From assembly GCA_910575255.1 (NCBI GenBank), contig CAJTEM010000007.1, positions 62,001 to 126,000 of the forward strand: a stretch of DNA of 64,000 nt. The letters are read 5' to 3'. The notes beneath the pieces were generated by a model that was not told the origin of the DNA, did not search any database, and saw only the letters and a program-made list of their open reading frames with translations. Below, in pieces: positions 8,482 to 17,782 of this stretch; the first letter of the stretch is position 1, and the number at the start of each line of letters is the position of its first letter. The position numbers and the translations under genes were made by a program. The stretch comes from Lachnospiraceae bacterium. Its GTDB lineage: Bacteria > Bacillota > Clostridia > Lachnospirales > Lachnospiraceae.

Positions 8482-8513
8482 CCATGACTAATCACTTCGC
8501 TGATTAGTCATGG
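8482..8513 (-). other. Intra-operon hairpin between rbfA and nrnA
   Basis: CCATGACTAATCA (8482-8494) pairs perfectly with 8501-8513 around a 6-base CTTCGC loop. On the minus strand no T-run follows. It therefore looks like an mRNA processing or stability element inside the operon rather than a terminator. Confidence 0.7.
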
Positions 8514-8537
8514 CCTGTATGGTTATGAGGCTGACGC

Positions 8538-8942
8538 TTATTCGTCTTGTTCCCCTGTGTCCGAACCGTTATCTTCCTCTTTCAGATCTTTCGTCACTTC
8601 ATCAATCAGCCTCGACATATGCACACCATATTCAATGGACTGATCCAGAATAAAACTGATCTCCGGAGTATTGCGCAGGTTGATCCGGTTTGCCAGCTCC
8701 CGGCGAATATAGCCTACCGCGCTCTTAAGTCCTGCAAGAGCGTCCTCGGCAGCGGCATCCTCGCCGCCCAGGACACTGATATAAGCCTTGCAGTATTTCA
8801 GATCCGGTGTCACATCCGCCGATACCACACTGATCATTGTTCCCGCTACCCGCGGATCCTTGATCTCTGTGCGGATAATCTCACTCAGCTCTCTCTGCAC
8901 TTCTCCGTTGATTCTTATATTCTTAATGCTGTTTTTCCGCAT
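8538..8942 (-). CDS. rbfA: 30S ribosome-binding factor A
   Basis: A 134-residue cold-adaptation and 16S rRNA maturation factor that binds the 30S subunit. The KH-like fold is seen in the order RINGEVQRELSEII, VSADVTPDLKYCKAYISV and RTPEISFILDQSIEYG-like segments. The acidic tail EEDNGSDTGEQDE is short and nonconserved. The gene follows infB by 30 bp in the translation operon. Size and order are typical, so the call is firm. Confidence 0.95.
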   Translation of the reverse strand: MRKNSIKNIRINGEVQRELSEIIRTEIKDPRVAGTMISVVSADVTPDLKYCKAYISVLGGEDAAAEDALAGLKSAVGYIRRELANRINLRNTPEISFILDQSIEYGVHMSRLIDEVTKDLKEEDNGSDTGEQDE

Positions 8943-8972
8943 AAAATATCCTTTCCTGACCGTATGCGTCCT

Positions 8973-11900
8973 TTAGCGCGGAACCTCGACCATGATATAG
9001 GCCTCAATGACATCGTCCTCCTGAATATCATTAAATTTCTCAAATACCAGTCCGCACTCGTAACCGGTCGCAACTTCTTTTACCGCATCCTTAAACCGCT
9101 GCAGGGAAGCCAGAGGACCATCGAATATCTGATCCTTGCCGCGAGTGATCCGGCAGGAACAGCCCCGCTGGAACTTTCCGTCGGTCACATAGGATCCGGC
9201 AATGGTTCCCACCCCGGAAGCCTTGAACAGCTGACGCACTACGGCATGGCCGATCACCTGCTCCTCGAAAACCGGATCCAGCATGCCCTTCATGGCAGCC
9301 TCCACATCCTCGATCGCCTGATAGATCACCCGATACAACCGCAGATCCACCTTTTCCCGCTCCGCAATCGACTTTGCCGTCACATCCGGCCTTACGTTAA
9401 ACCCTATGATAATGGCGTTCGAAGCGGATGCCAGTGTCACGTCAGACTCGTTGATCGCTCCTACACCGCCATGGATCACCTTGACCATCACTTCTTCGTT
9501 GGAAAGCTTCAGCAGGCTCTCCTTCACAGCCTCCACGGATCCCTGCACGTCTGCTTTCACAATGATTGGCAGTTCCTTTACATTACCGGCCTTAATCTGA
9601 CTGAACAGATCATCCAGAGACAGGCGGGACTTGGTGTCCTCAAGCAGCTTGTTCTTGCTCTCGGCAATGAAGGTCTCTGCATAGCTTCTGGCTTCTTTCT
9701 CGTTCTCTGTCGCCATCAGCACGTCTCCGGCCCCCGGCACATCATTTAATCCTAAAATCTCCACCGGCTGAGAAGGACCAGCCTCCTTTACCCTGCGTCC
9801 CTTGTCGTCCATCATAGCCCGCACCTTGCCATAGCAGGCTCCTGCTGTCACGCTGTCTCCGACCCGCAGGGTTCCCTTCTGCACCAGGATGGTTGCCACC
9901 GGGCCTTTTCCTTTGTCCAGCTCCGCCTCAATGACCAGGCCTCTGGCCTTCCGGTTGGGATTCGCCTTCAGTTCCTTCACCTCTGCTGCCAGCAAAATCA
10001 TCTCCAGAAGCTCCGGAATGCCCTCCTTCGTATGGGCAGATACCGGCACAAAGATGGTGCTGCCGCCCCAGTCCTCGGGAACCAGCTCATACTCGGACAA
10101 TTCCTGCTTCACCCGGTCAATATTGGCGCTGGGTTTATCGATCTTGTTAATTGCCACAATGATCTCTACCTCTGCGGCCTTGGCATGGTTGATCGCTTCT
10201 ACGGTCTGCGGCATCACACCGTCATCTGCAGCTACTACCAGAATCGCAATATCCGTAGACTGTGCGCCTCGCATACGCATGGCAGTAAATGCCTCATGTC
10301 CCGGAGTATCCAGAAACGTGATCTGCTGTTCATTGATCTCTACGGTATAAGCACCGATATGCTGGGTAATGCCGCCGGCCTCACGGGAGGTCACATTGGT
10401 CGAACGGATCGCATCCAAAAGCGAGGTCTTACCGTGATCTACGTGGCCCATGACACAGACAACCGGAGATCTCTGCACCATATCTGCCTCGTCCTCTGCA
10501 TCCTCCTTTAAAAGCTCGGCAATGACATCGATCTTCTCCTCCTTCTCACAGAGGACCTCGTATTCCATGGCGATCTCTTCTGCCTTCTCAAAATCAATCT
10601 CCGAATTCACTGTCACTACCTGCCCCTGCAAAAACAGCTTCTTGATGATCACGGAAGGCTGCATCTTCATCTTATCCGCCAGCTCCTTGATGGTAAGCAC
10701 CTCCGGCAGGGTGATAACCTTTACCACTTCCTCCGCCTGCTTCTGGGCTGTCTTCTGAGGCATGGAAAGATTATGCCTGGAAACCTTTCCTCCCTTACTT
10801 CTCGGGCCGTCTTCATTCACATTCTTTTTATCATAACGGTCGTTCTTATAGTTATTATTGTTATTCTTCCGATTACTGGTCGGCTTTGCCTGAATCGGTG
10901 TGTCAAAGCTCTTGGAACCGGAATCTCTCTGGCCGGGACGTGCTGCTCCCGGACGATTCCCGCCAAAGCCCTGGCCTCTCTGGCCGTCACGGCTCTGTCC
11001 TCCTGGCCCGCGGTTCCCGTCACGATTGCCGCCAAAACCGCCGCTGCGGTTCCCATCACGGCCTGCTCCTGGTCCGCGGTTTCCATCACGGCCGCCTCCG
11101 TAGCTGCCGCGGTTCCCGTCACGGTTCTGTCCTCCAAAGCCCGATCCACGGCTTCCGTCACGGCCCTGTCCTCCCGGTCCGCGATTTCCGTCACGATTGC
11201 CTCCAAAACCACCGCTGCGGTTCCCGTCACGGCCCGCTCCCGGTCCGCGGTTTCCGTCACGGCCGCCTCCGTAGCCTCCGCGATTCCCGTCACGGCTTCC
11301 CTCCCGGTTTCCGCCGTAGCCTCCGCGGTTCCCTTCCCGGCCGCCTCCGTAGCTGCCACGGTTTCCATCACGGCCGCCTTCCCGGCCACTCCCCTGAGGT
11401 CTGCCGACGTCACGGAAGGACTGGCTCTGGGATCTGGTGCCATTCTGAGAGTCCGCCGTCTGTCCCTGAGGTCTTGATGAGGTTCCCGGATTCTGAGTAG
11501 TCTGAGACTTCGCGGTTCCGGATGATTGCCCCTGGCTCTGAGACGGATCCGGAGTCTGAACGGCCTGAGGTTTTGCAGTTGCGGACGACTGAGCGGAATT
11601 CGGATTCAAAGCAGCCTGGGGCTTCACGGTTCCGGAGACAATTGTCTGAGTCTGTGCCGGCTGGGATCCCGCAGTCCCCGGAACGCTCTGCGTCTTGCCA
11701 GACATTGTGCCTGTCAGCGGCTGCTGCCGCGCTGCCACATTCTGGCTTTGAGACGTATGGGGCTTCGCCACTCCGGCTGTCAGCCCCTGTCCCTGCGGCC
11801 TTGCTGCTCCGGACGTCGTGCCACCCTGGCCGGCCTGCGGCTTTGCAGTTCCTGTTGTACCCGGTGTTCTGCCCGAAGCCGCACCACGTCCCTGCTGCTG

Positions 11901-12353
11901 TGTCTTGGGACGTGCCGGTCTCTGCTGGGAATTCTGCGGACGATATACGGCCGCGATCTTCTTCTTAGGCGCTCCGGCCGCGGCTGCCTGTGTTCCCGCA
12001 GCCGCCTGTTTCGCTGAAGCTGCCGCACCTGCACCAGCGCCTGCCACAGGCCTTGGCTCCGCCGAAGAACCACCTGCCGCCGCAGGCTTCGCCTCTGCAG
12101 AACCGCCTGCCGCCGCCTTCATCTCTGCCGGAGAGCCGCCCGCCGCAGGCTTCGCCTCCATCCCGCTCTTGCCTCCCGATACCGACTTTGTCTCCGCATT
12201 TGCTGCCGGCTTTGCAGCCCGCCTTACCATCTGAATCTGGTCTTCGTTGATGTTGGAAGAATGTGATTTCACATCCTGATTCTGCTTTTGCAATATTTCC
12301 AAAACCTCCTTGCTGGTTTTTCCTAACTCCTTTGCAAGCTCATTCACTCTCAT
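8973..12353 (-). CDS. infB: Translation initiation factor IF-2 with a very long Arg/Gly-rich insert
   Basis: A 1126-residue GTPase that places fMet-tRNA on the 30S subunit. It has an N-terminal IF2_N domain ([20 protein letters not shown]), a long Ala/Pro/Gln-rich stretch, an Arg/Gly/Asn-rich block at about residues 300-475 built from RDGNRG and GGNRDGNRG units, a second IF2_N domain, and a G domain from about 630 with [16 protein letters not shown] and NKID. The beta-barrel and IF2 C-terminal domains follow. The start is the ATG at 12353, with GGAGG 8 nt upstream; a GTG two codons earlier is too close to that site. The start overlaps ylxQ by 14 bp. The disordered N-region is unusually long for the family. 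Confidence 0.96.
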   Translation of the reverse strand: MRVNELAKELGKTSKEVLEILQKQNQDVKSHSSNINEDQIQMVRRAAKPAANAETKSVSGGKSGMEAKPAAGGSPAEMKAAAGGSAEAKPAAAGGSSAEPRPVAGAGAGAAASAKQAAAGTQAAAAGAPKKKIAAVYRPQNSQQRPARPKTQQQGRGAASGRTPGTTGTAKPQAGQGGTTSGAARPQGQGLTAGVAKPHTSQSQNVAARQQPLTGTMSGKTQSVPGTAGSQPAQTQTIVSGTVKPQAALNPNSAQSSATAKPQAVQTPDPSQSQGQSSGTAKSQTTQNPGTSSRPQGQTADSQNGTRSQSQSFRDVGRPQGSGREGGRDGNRGSYGGGREGNRGGYGGNREGSRDGNRGGYGGGRDGNRGPGAGRDGNRSGGFGGNRDGNRGPGGQGRDGSRGSGFGGQNRDGNRGSYGGGRDGNRGPGAGRDGNRSGGFGGNRDGNRGPGGQSRDGQRGQGFGGNRPGAARPGQRDSGSKSFDTPIQAKPTSNRKNNNNNYKNDRYDKKNVNEDGPRSKGGKVSRHNLSMPQKTAQKQAEEVVKVITLPEVLTIKELADKMKMQPSVIIKKLFLQGQVVTVNSEIDFEKAEEIAMEYEVLCEKEEKIDVIAELLKEDAEDEADMVQRSPVVCVMGHVDHGKTSLLDAIRSTNVTSREAGGITQHIGAYTVEINEQQITFLDTPGHEAFTAMRMRGAQSTDIAILVVAADDGVMPQTVEAINHAKAAEVEIIVAINKIDKPSANIDRVKQELSEYELVPEDWGGSTIFVPVSAHTKEGIPELLEMILLAAEVKELKANPNRKARGLVIEAELDKGKGPVATILVQKGTLRVGDSVTAGACYGKVRAMMDDKGRRVKEAGPSQPVEILGLNDVPGAGDVLMATENEKEARSYAETFIAESKNKLLEDTKSRLSLDDLFSQIKAGNVKELPIIVKADVQGSVEAVKESLLKLSNEEVMVKVIHGGVGAINESDVTLASASNAIIIGFNVRPDVTAKSIAEREKVDLRLYRVIYQAIEDVEAAMKGMLDPVFEEQVIGHAVVRQLFKASGVGTIAGSYVTDGKFQRGCSCRITRGKDQIFDGPLASLQRFKDAVKEVATGYECGLVFEKFNDIQEDDVIEAYIMVEVPR

Positions 12354-12675
12354 ACTCACTACCTCCGATTGTATTCATTTGTTTTACGATTGCCCTGGCA
12401 AAGCCCTCGTCCACGACCGCTAAGGATGCCCTCAGCTCCTTGCCCATCGCGTGTCCCAGCTCGCCCTTTCCGCCGAAATAACAGATAGGAACCTTATAAT
12501 AAGTACACATATTCATAAACATTTTTTTAGTGTTATCAGATGCTTCCTCCGAAACCACCACCAGGTGCGCTTTTCCTGTCTTTATCGCTTTCTCTGTTGA
12601 AAACTCTCCGCTGGCAGTCTTCCCCGCCTTTGTGGCCAGCCCAATCAGGTTCAAAGCTTTCTGTCTGTTATCCAA
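12340..12675 (-). CDS. L7Ae/L30e-like ribosomal protein YlxQ
   Basis: A 111-residue L7Ae-fold RNA-binding protein. The frame opens well upstream, inside ylxR. The TTG at 12675 is preferred: it lies 10 nt after AGGAG and is followed directly by [18 protein letters not shown], the conserved YlxQ N-terminus. [16 protein letters not shown] is also typical. The start overlaps the ylxR stop by 8 bp and the stop overlaps infB by 14 bp, so the three genes are probably translationally coupled. The precise function is unknown; related proteins bind kink-turn RNA. Confidence 0.85.
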   Translation of the reverse strand: MDNRQKALNLIGLATKAGKTASGEFSTEKAIKTGKAHLVVVSEEASDNTKKMFMNMCTYYKVPICYFGGKGELGHAMGKELRASLAVVDEGFARAIVKQMNTIGGSEYESE

Positions 12676-12937
12676 GATGCTCCATCTCCTTTTCCAGAGT
12701 CTCATAGACCTCTTGGGGGATCGCCATCTTGAAAGACCTTTCCAGCCCCTTTCCTCTGGCCGCTTTCCGGAAACACTCCATGGATCGGCACAGATAAGCT
12801 CCACGTCCGTTCTTTCTGCCGGTAGCATCCAGTGTAAATTCCCCTTCCGGAGTCTTCAATACCCGAATCATCTCTTTCTTGCTCTTCATCTCACCACAGC
12901 CGATACACTGCCTCTGCGGAATCTTCTTTGTACTCAC
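12668..12937 (-). CDS. YlxR (DUF448) RNA-binding protein
   Basis: An 89-residue protein of the YlxR/DUF448 family. The CIGCGEMKSKKEMIRV motif near the N-terminus and GRGAYLC near residue 45 are diagnostic. YlxR family members are small nucleic-acid-binding proteins encoded between nusA and infB in Firmicutes; a role in regulation and in RNase P binding has been reported. The gene lies 31 bp after nusA and overlaps ylxQ. Confidence 0.92.
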   Translation of the reverse strand: MSTKKIPQRQCIGCGEMKSKKEMIRVLKTPEGEFTLDATGRKNGRGAYLCRSMECFRKAARGKGLERSFKMAIPQEVYETLEKEMEHLG

Positions 12938-12968
12938 CAGTTCCTCACTCCCTATCTGTCATACGCCG

Positions 12969-14207
12969 TTATTCATTTTCCTGCTCTTCGTAATCCTCTA
13001 CGGGGTAGTTCTCATCCGGAGACTCTTCCAAAATCTCATCCGGCAGTCCGGCATCCGCGGACTCCTCGCTCATCGGCTCTTCCTCCAATGACCCAAGTCC
13101 GAAGTCCGCTGGAAAATCATCATATACGCCTTCCTCCTGGTCATCAATACCCATCTGTTCAAACAGCCCCATCTCTCTTGCCTGGGTCTCACTCTTAATA
13201 TCAATCTTATAGCCGGTCAGCCGTGCTGCCAGCCGGGCATTTTGCCCCTCTTTGCCGATGGCCAGCGACAGCTGGTAATCCGGCACGATCACCTGTGCTT
13301 CCCTCATCTCCTCATCTGCCACCACGCAGATCACCTTAGCCGGGCTCAGCGCATTCTCAATCAGAAACGCCGCATTTTCATCCCAGGTGATGATATCGAT
13401 CTTCTCTCCCCGCAGCTCATTCACGATCGAATTGACACGGGCGCCGTTCATTCCCACACAGGCTCCCACCGGATCCACATTGGGATCATTCGAGCACACG
13501 GCAATCTTGGTCCGGGAGCCGGCCTCACGGGCGATCGCCTTAATCTCCACCGTACCGTCCCTCACCTCTGCCACCTCTGCCTCAAACAGCCGCTTCACCA
13601 GATCCGGATGAGTTCGGGAAACGGAAATCCGCGGTCCCTTGGGCGTATCCTTCACCTCCAGAACGAATACCTTGATCCGTTCCGTGGGTTTAAACACTTC
13701 GCCCCTGACCTGCTCCGCCTCACTTAAAACAGCATCCACCCGTCCTAAATTGATGCTTACATTTCTCCCCAGATTTCTCTGTACAATGCCGGTCACCACA
13801 TCCTTTTCCTTCTGGTACCACTCATTGAACTGCATGCTCCGCTCTTCCTCGCGAATCTTCTGCAGGATCACATTCTTTGCATTCTGGGTGGCAATCCGTC
13901 CAAACGACTTAGACTCGATCGGAAAATGAACCACATCCCCCAGCTCATACTTGGGATCCTTCATTCTCGCTTCCGCAAGGCTCACCTGCAAGACCGGATC
14001 CTCTACCTCTTCCACTACCTCTTTATCCGCAAATACGGCAAAATCCCCGGTCTGCGGATTAATATTTACCCTAACATTATCTGCCTTGCCGAAGTGGTTT
14101 TTGCAGGCGGTAATCAGAGAATTCTCAATCGCTTCCAGCAGAGTCGCTTTGCTGATATTCTTCTCCTTCTCCAGCAGCTCCAGCGCCTCAATCAGTTCCT
14201 TGTTCAT
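12969..14207 (-). CDS. nusA: Transcription termination/antitermination factor NusA
   Basis: A 412-residue RNA polymerase-binding factor. The N-terminal polymerase-binding domain covers about residues 1-125, followed by an S1 domain (KDVVTGIVQRNLGRNVSINL) and two KH domains. KH1 shows DPVGACVGMNGARVNSIVNE and KH2 shows AIGKEGQNARLAARLTGY. A 65-residue acidic tail replaces the acidic repeats of proteobacterial NusA. The start ATG has AGGAGG 9 nt upstream. Second gene of the operon, 40 bp after rimP. Confidence 0.97.
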   Translation of the reverse strand: MNKELIEALELLEKEKNISKATLLEAIENSLITACKNHFGKADNVRVNINPQTGDFAVFADKEVVEEVEDPVLQVSLAEARMKDPKYELGDVVHFPIESKSFGRIATQNAKNVILQKIREEERSMQFNEWYQKEKDVVTGIVQRNLGRNVSINLGRVDAVLSEAEQVRGEVFKPTERIKVFVLEVKDTPKGPRISVSRTHPDLVKRLFEAEVAEVRDGTVEIKAIAREAGSRTKIAVCSNDPNVDPVGACVGMNGARVNSIVNELRGEKIDIITWDENAAFLIENALSPAKVICVVADEEMREAQVIVPDYQLSLAIGKEGQNARLAARLTGYKIDIKSETQAREMGLFEQMGIDDQEEGVYDDFPADFGLGSLEEEPMSEESADAGLPDEILEESPDENYPVEDYEEQENE

Positions 14208-14247
14208 GATATTTTCCTCCTAATGATACTTCCTCTTCTTTCCTTTT

Positions 14248-14715
14248 CTAAAAGTCGAATGCCAGCCGGATCAATGCGATCTCCGAGCGGGTAAATACCT
14301 CTTCCCGGCCATCCTCTGTCTCAATCGTTACCGTCCCTTTGTCATATGCCTTTAAAACCCCGGCAAATTCCTTCTGCTTCTCCCGCGGCTTATAAAGCCG
14401 GATCTCTACCTCTTCTCCCAGACTTCTCTCAAAATCCTTATCCTTCTTCAGCGGTCTGCCAAGCCCCGGTGAGCTGACCTCCAGCGTGTAGCTGTCATCA
14501 ATGAAATCCTCCTGATCCAGCCAGTCGCTCAGTGCTCTGCTGATCACCTCACAGTCATCCACAGTAATGCCGCCTTCCTTATCTATATAGGCCCGCAGAT
14601 ACCAGTTCCCCGCTTCCTTCACATACTCGACATCCACCAGCTCAAACTGGTGCTTCTTAAGAAGCGGCAGCAAAAAATGTTCTGTTCGGGACTCGTACTC
14701 CTCTCTTCTTGCCAT
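14248..14715 (-). CDS. rimP: Ribosome maturation factor RimP
   Basis: A 155-residue 30S maturation factor and first gene of the translation operon. The motifs ELVDVEYVKEAGNWYLRAYI, GGITVDDCE, YTLEVSSPGLGRPLK and a C-terminal SH3-like barrel are typical. The start ATG at 14715 follows AGGTGAGGTGACAGG. It is preceded by the leader hairpin at 14789-14810 and the promoter at 14842-14870. Confidence 0.96.
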   Translation of the reverse strand: MARREEYESRTEHFLLPLLKKHQFELVDVEYVKEAGNWYLRAYIDKEGGITVDDCEVISRALSDWLDQEDFIDDSYTLEVSSPGLGRPLKKDKDFERSLGEEVEIRLYKPREKQKEFAGVLKAYDKGTVTIETEDGREEVFTRSEIALIRLAFDF

Positions 14716-14779
14716 CCTGTCACCTCACCTTTCCCTGCTGACCACAGTCCGGCACCGCCTCACCGCAGTCTCCTCACAC

Positions 14780-14812
14780 CAAAAAGTAAGAGTGGACGTC
14801 TGCCCACTCTGT
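14780..14812 (-). promoter_or_regulatory. rimP leader hairpin, attenuator-like
   Basis: On the minus strand AGAGTGG, an 8-base loop (GCAGACGT) and CCACTCT form a stem (14789-14810) followed three bases later by TTTTT. It lies in the leader between the operon promoter and rimP, so it looks like a terminator that must be read through. A conserved hairpin before rimP is known in Firmicutes (rimP leader). Confidence 0.65.
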
Positions 14813-14841
14813 TGTTTGTCGTCTATCATGTTATCATATGT

Positions 14842-14870
14842 ATTATAGCACCAGGAAATGCCAAATGCAA
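14842..14870 (-). promoter_or_regulatory. Promoter of the rimP-nusA-infB-ribF operon
   Basis: TTGCAT (14865-14870) and TATAAT (14842-14847) have a 17-bp spacer on the minus strand. It is the only good promoter seen before the nine-gene operon. Confidence 0.75.
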
Positions 14871-14925
14871 GAGGTTTCTTCTATAAAGTCAGCATAATTT
14901 TTACTTTTTACGGGGGTTTTGAGGG

Positions 14926-14970
14926 GTACGCCTTGGAACCAGGGGAGGGCCGCAGCAGGAAATGGTCCGC
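14926..14970. repeat. Half copy of family 1 module A
   Basis: GTACGCCTTGGAACCAGGGG followed by AGGGCCGCAGCAGGAAA matches the left arm at 470-508. The right arm is absent: the sequence runs straight into the stop codon of the AEC transporter gene. The upstream flank TTACTTTTTACGGGGG also matches other copies. Confidence 0.75.
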
Positions 14971-15900
14971 CTAGATCATCCCCTCCGCCAGGAATATCAC
15001 CGCAGGAATCGTCACCAGTGACAGCAGTGTCGAGATCACAAACAGTTCCGAGGCATAGTTACTGTCTTTATTATACTGCAAGGCAAACATGGTTCCCATA
15101 GCTCCGGAAGGGCAGGCAATCGCTGCCAGGATCGTCATGCGGTAAATGCGCTCTGTCGGGATCCACGACAACAGCAATGCGCTCACAAGCGGCACCAGCA
15201 AAAGCTTCAGAAAGACCACCCGGTATACCCGTGGCTTTCTTAAGGCCACGCGCAGATTGCTCTCCGCCAGATTGCAGCCTGCCACCAGCATTGCCATAGG
15301 GGTGTTCATGCCTGCTATCATGTTCAATGTGTTATGTACCACCTCCGGTACCTGGATCCGCAGCAAAAAGAACAAAATCCCCAGGCTGATCGCGATTGTA
15401 GCCGGCTGAATGAAATTCTTCAGGACTGCCTTTGGCTGTACAGTACCGCACATCAGTGACAGGCCATGAGACCAGATCATCAGGTTGAGCGCCGTGATAT
15501 ATGCCGTAAGGTAGAATACTCCCTCTTCCCCGAAGATCCCTCCGATCAGGGGGATTCCGATAAATCCGCTGTTGGAGTAGATGGATGCGATCCGCTCAAT
15601 TGCCACCGCGCCCTCCCTTCCCTTTTTCATAGGAAGCAGCAAATTGACCAACAGGATAGACCACAGATAGCTGAGCAATGACAGGGCCAGGGTAATCGCC
15701 AGCCCTCGCAGCCTCTCTGGTTGGAACCCGATCTGATAGGACATGAACATCGTTACCGGCGCTATCACATTCAGTGTAAGGCCTGACATCCTTTTATTGG
15801 CAGGACCATCCACGATCCGACACCGGAATGCCGCCATGCCGATCATCATAATCAAAAACATCTCTGTGATCTTCTTTATGGTAATGATTGCCAGCTCCAT
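14971..15900 (-). CDS. AEC-family (auxin efflux carrier-like) transporter
   Basis: A 309-residue membrane protein with about ten hydrophobic segments, arranged as two groups of five. The pattern (MFLIMMIGMAAF at the start, NVIAPVTMFMSYQ in segment 2, GFIGIPLIGGIFG in segment 4, ACPSGAMGTMFALQY near the end) matches the AEC/PF03547 family, which exports organic acids or similar anions. The ATG at 15900 follows GAGGGGAAGAAG; the frame extends to 15924. The gene is monocistronic and its 3' end abuts a half copy of the hairpin repeat. The substrate cannot be deduced. Confidence 0.85.
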   Translation of the reverse strand: MELAIITIKKITEMFLIMMIGMAAFRCRIVDGPANKRMSGLTLNVIAPVTMFMSYQIGFQPERLRGLAITLALSLLSYLWSILLVNLLLPMKKGREGAVAIERIASIYSNSGFIGIPLIGGIFGEEGVFYLTAYITALNLMIWSHGLSLMCGTVQPKAVLKNFIQPATIAISLGILFFLLRIQVPEVVHNTLNMIAGMNTPMAMLVAGCNLAESNLRVALRKPRVYRVVFLKLLLVPLVSALLLSWIPTERIYRMTILAAIACPSGAMGTMFALQYNKDSNYASELFVISTLLSLVTIPAVIFLAEGMI

Positions 15901-16282
15901 CTTCTTCCCCTCTGTATTCCGCACCGGTTTCTCTTCTTTTGCCGGCTTTCGATGAGTCCTGCACAGCTTCTTCCTGTTGCCAGCTTCTTTATCCGGCAGA
16001 CAGGAGCGATTGCAGGTAACCGTTCAATCCTGATCTGAACCGTTACGATTTCAGTCTATCACAATCCATCCTGCCCTGCAATCAGTATTGTGTCGGAAGG
16101 TTTGTCTATTTTTTGTCAATATATTCTCCGTCATTTTTATCGTTTGATAATTTCATCCTTTGCAGAATATAGAGTGTTCTTCATAAAACGGAACCTTTAT
16201 CCTTGTGCATTTTGTCAAGATTGGACAATATTTTCCATAATTGTTAGCATATCTATCAATAGCTTTTTTATAAAAATTTTAT

Positions 16283-16335
16283 TATAATGAATTCGGTTGT
16301 CAACAAATTAACATAGATGCTATTTTATTGACAAC
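16283..16335 (+). promoter_or_regulatory. Control region of the YeiH-family gene
   Basis: A TATAAT (16283-16288) lies in an A+T-rich stretch; I find no good -35 at the usual distance. It is followed by the perfect inverted repeat GTTGTCAA (16296-16303) / TTGACAAC (16328-16335). The segment TTGTCAACAAATTAACAT (16298-16315) resembles a Rex-type redox operator with mismatches. The remainder of 15901-16282 shows no gene. Confidence 0.4.
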
Positions 16336-16363
16336 ACATTATTATTCCATACAGGAGGTTTCT

Positions 16364-17761
16364 ATGAGTAAAAAAGTTTCAACTGTCAGCCCGGCTCCCA
16401 TCAATGATGATGTGGTAGTCGCAGAGAAGTTCCAGCTGTCGGACATGCTGCACAAGGAAGACTGGTTATCCATCTGGGGCGCGTTTATTATCATTGCCAT
16501 TGCTTCCCTTGGTGTCATCAGCGGGGCCTTTGCTTTTAAAGCCGGCACTTTCGGAAAATGGGGCAATGCCGAAAACGGTTCCCTCTTGAAATTCTTCAAC
16601 GGAAGCGAAGCCTGCCTTTCTGCCTGGAGCGGAATCCTGTTAACTCTGGTTGCTCTGATTATCATTTTTGCCGTTTCCAATCAACTCATGGGAAAAAACA
16701 TCACCAGATATGCGGTTGCTTTTCTGGCTCTGTTTGCACTGACCTGTGTGGTACGTCTGATTTCTTCGCAGGTTACCTTTAGCAAATATTTGGAATACGC
16801 TTTCTGGGCCTTGATTCTCGGACTCGTCATTTCCAACTTACTGAAGGTTCCGGACTGGCTGAAACCGGCCATTCAGACAGAATTCTACATAAAGACCGGA
16901 CTGGTTCTCATGGGAGCTTCGGTGCTGTTCTCCAATATCCAGAAATTCGGCCTTTACGGTCTGGGCATTGCCTGGGCAGTAACACCGGTTGTTATCATTT
17001 TCATGTGGCTTCTGGGAACCAAATATTTAAAAATGGAAAATAAGAGAATGGTCATGACGATTGCCGCTGCCACCTCGGTCTGCGGAACCTCTGCCGCCAT
17101 TGCCACAGCTGCTGCCTGTAAGGCAAAAAAGACAGATCTGACCTTTGCCGTCGGCATTTCTCTGATCTTTACTGTGCTGATGATGGTTGGCATGCCGCTG
17201 TTCTGTAAGGTAGTTGCTCTGGATCCCATGGTCGGCGGTGCCTGGATCGGCGGTACGGTTGACTCTACCGGAGCCGTGGTTCTGGCCGGAAATGCCCTGG
17301 GCGAGCTTGCCGGACAGGTAGCCGCTCTGGTCAAGATGATCCAGAACATCCTGATCGGTTTTGTAGCCTTTGCCGTAGCAGTATTCTTCACCACCAAGGT
17401 AGATAAGACAGAGAATCAGACCGTAGGCGCTTCTGAGATCTGGCATAGATTCCCCAAGTTCATCCTGGGCTTTTTAGGCGCCTCCCTTTTCTTCTCCTTT
17501 GTATTCCAGAATACCATCGGCGTGGAAGCTACTGCCAAAATTCTGTCGGATATCAAGGAATTCCAGACCTGGTGCTTTGCTCTTGCCTTCACCTGCATCG
17601 GCCTGGAGACCAACTTCAAAGAGATGGCAGAGCAGTTCCAGGGCGGCAAGCCCTTCGTCCTCTATATCGTAGGACAGGTATTCAACCTGGTACTGACTTT
17701 TGTCGTGGCATGGCTTCTGCTGTCCGGAAGAATCTTCCCGATTCCGAACATCACAGTCTGA
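16364..17761 (+). CDS. YeiH family putative sulfate exporter
   Basis: A 465-residue integral membrane protein of the YeiH family (PF03601). It has about eleven hydrophobic segments after a 35-residue soluble N-terminus. The conserved core includes FYIKTGLVLMGASVLF, AATSVCGTSAAIATAAA and WIGGTVDSTGAVVLAG. Members are annotated as sulfate or sulfonate-linked anion exporters, mostly without biochemical proof. The ATG at 16364 has a perfect AGGAGG 7 nt upstream; the frame extends to 16328. A small membrane protein gene follows 21 bp downstream and shares the terminator at 18151-18190. No LysR gene is adjacent, unlike many yeiH loci. Confidence 0.85.
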   Translation: MSKKVSTVSPAPINDDVVVAEKFQLSDMLHKEDWLSIWGAFIIIAIASLGVISGAFAFKAGTFGKWGNAENGSLLKFFNGSEACLSAWSGILLTLVALIIIFAVSNQLMGKNITRYAVAFLALFALTCVVRLISSQVTFSKYLEYAFWALILGLVISNLLKVPDWLKPAIQTEFYIKTGLVLMGASVLFSNIQKFGLYGLGIAWAVTPVVIIFMWLLGTKYLKMENKRMVMTIAAATSVCGTSAAIATAAACKAKKTDLTFAVGISLIFTVLMMVGMPLFCKVVALDPMVGGAWIGGTVDSTGAVVLAGNALGELAGQVAALVKMIQNILIGFVAFAVAVFFTTKVDKTENQTVGASEIWHRFPKFILGFLGASLFFSFVFQNTIGVEATAKILSDIKEFQTWCFALAFTCIGLETNFKEMAEQFQGGKPFVLYIVGQVFNLVLTFVVAWLLLSGRIFPIPNITV

Positions 17762-17782
17762 TTAAAAAGAAAGGGCACAGTC

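Noticed and set aside
8547-9749. 400-residue plus-strand frame
   Set aside because: It is antisense to rbfA and infB, both firmly identified, and lacks a start signal or family similarity.
10773-11477. Long Ala/Ser/Val-rich frames on both strands
   Set aside because: They are other-frame readings of the repetitive Arg/Gly coding region of infB.
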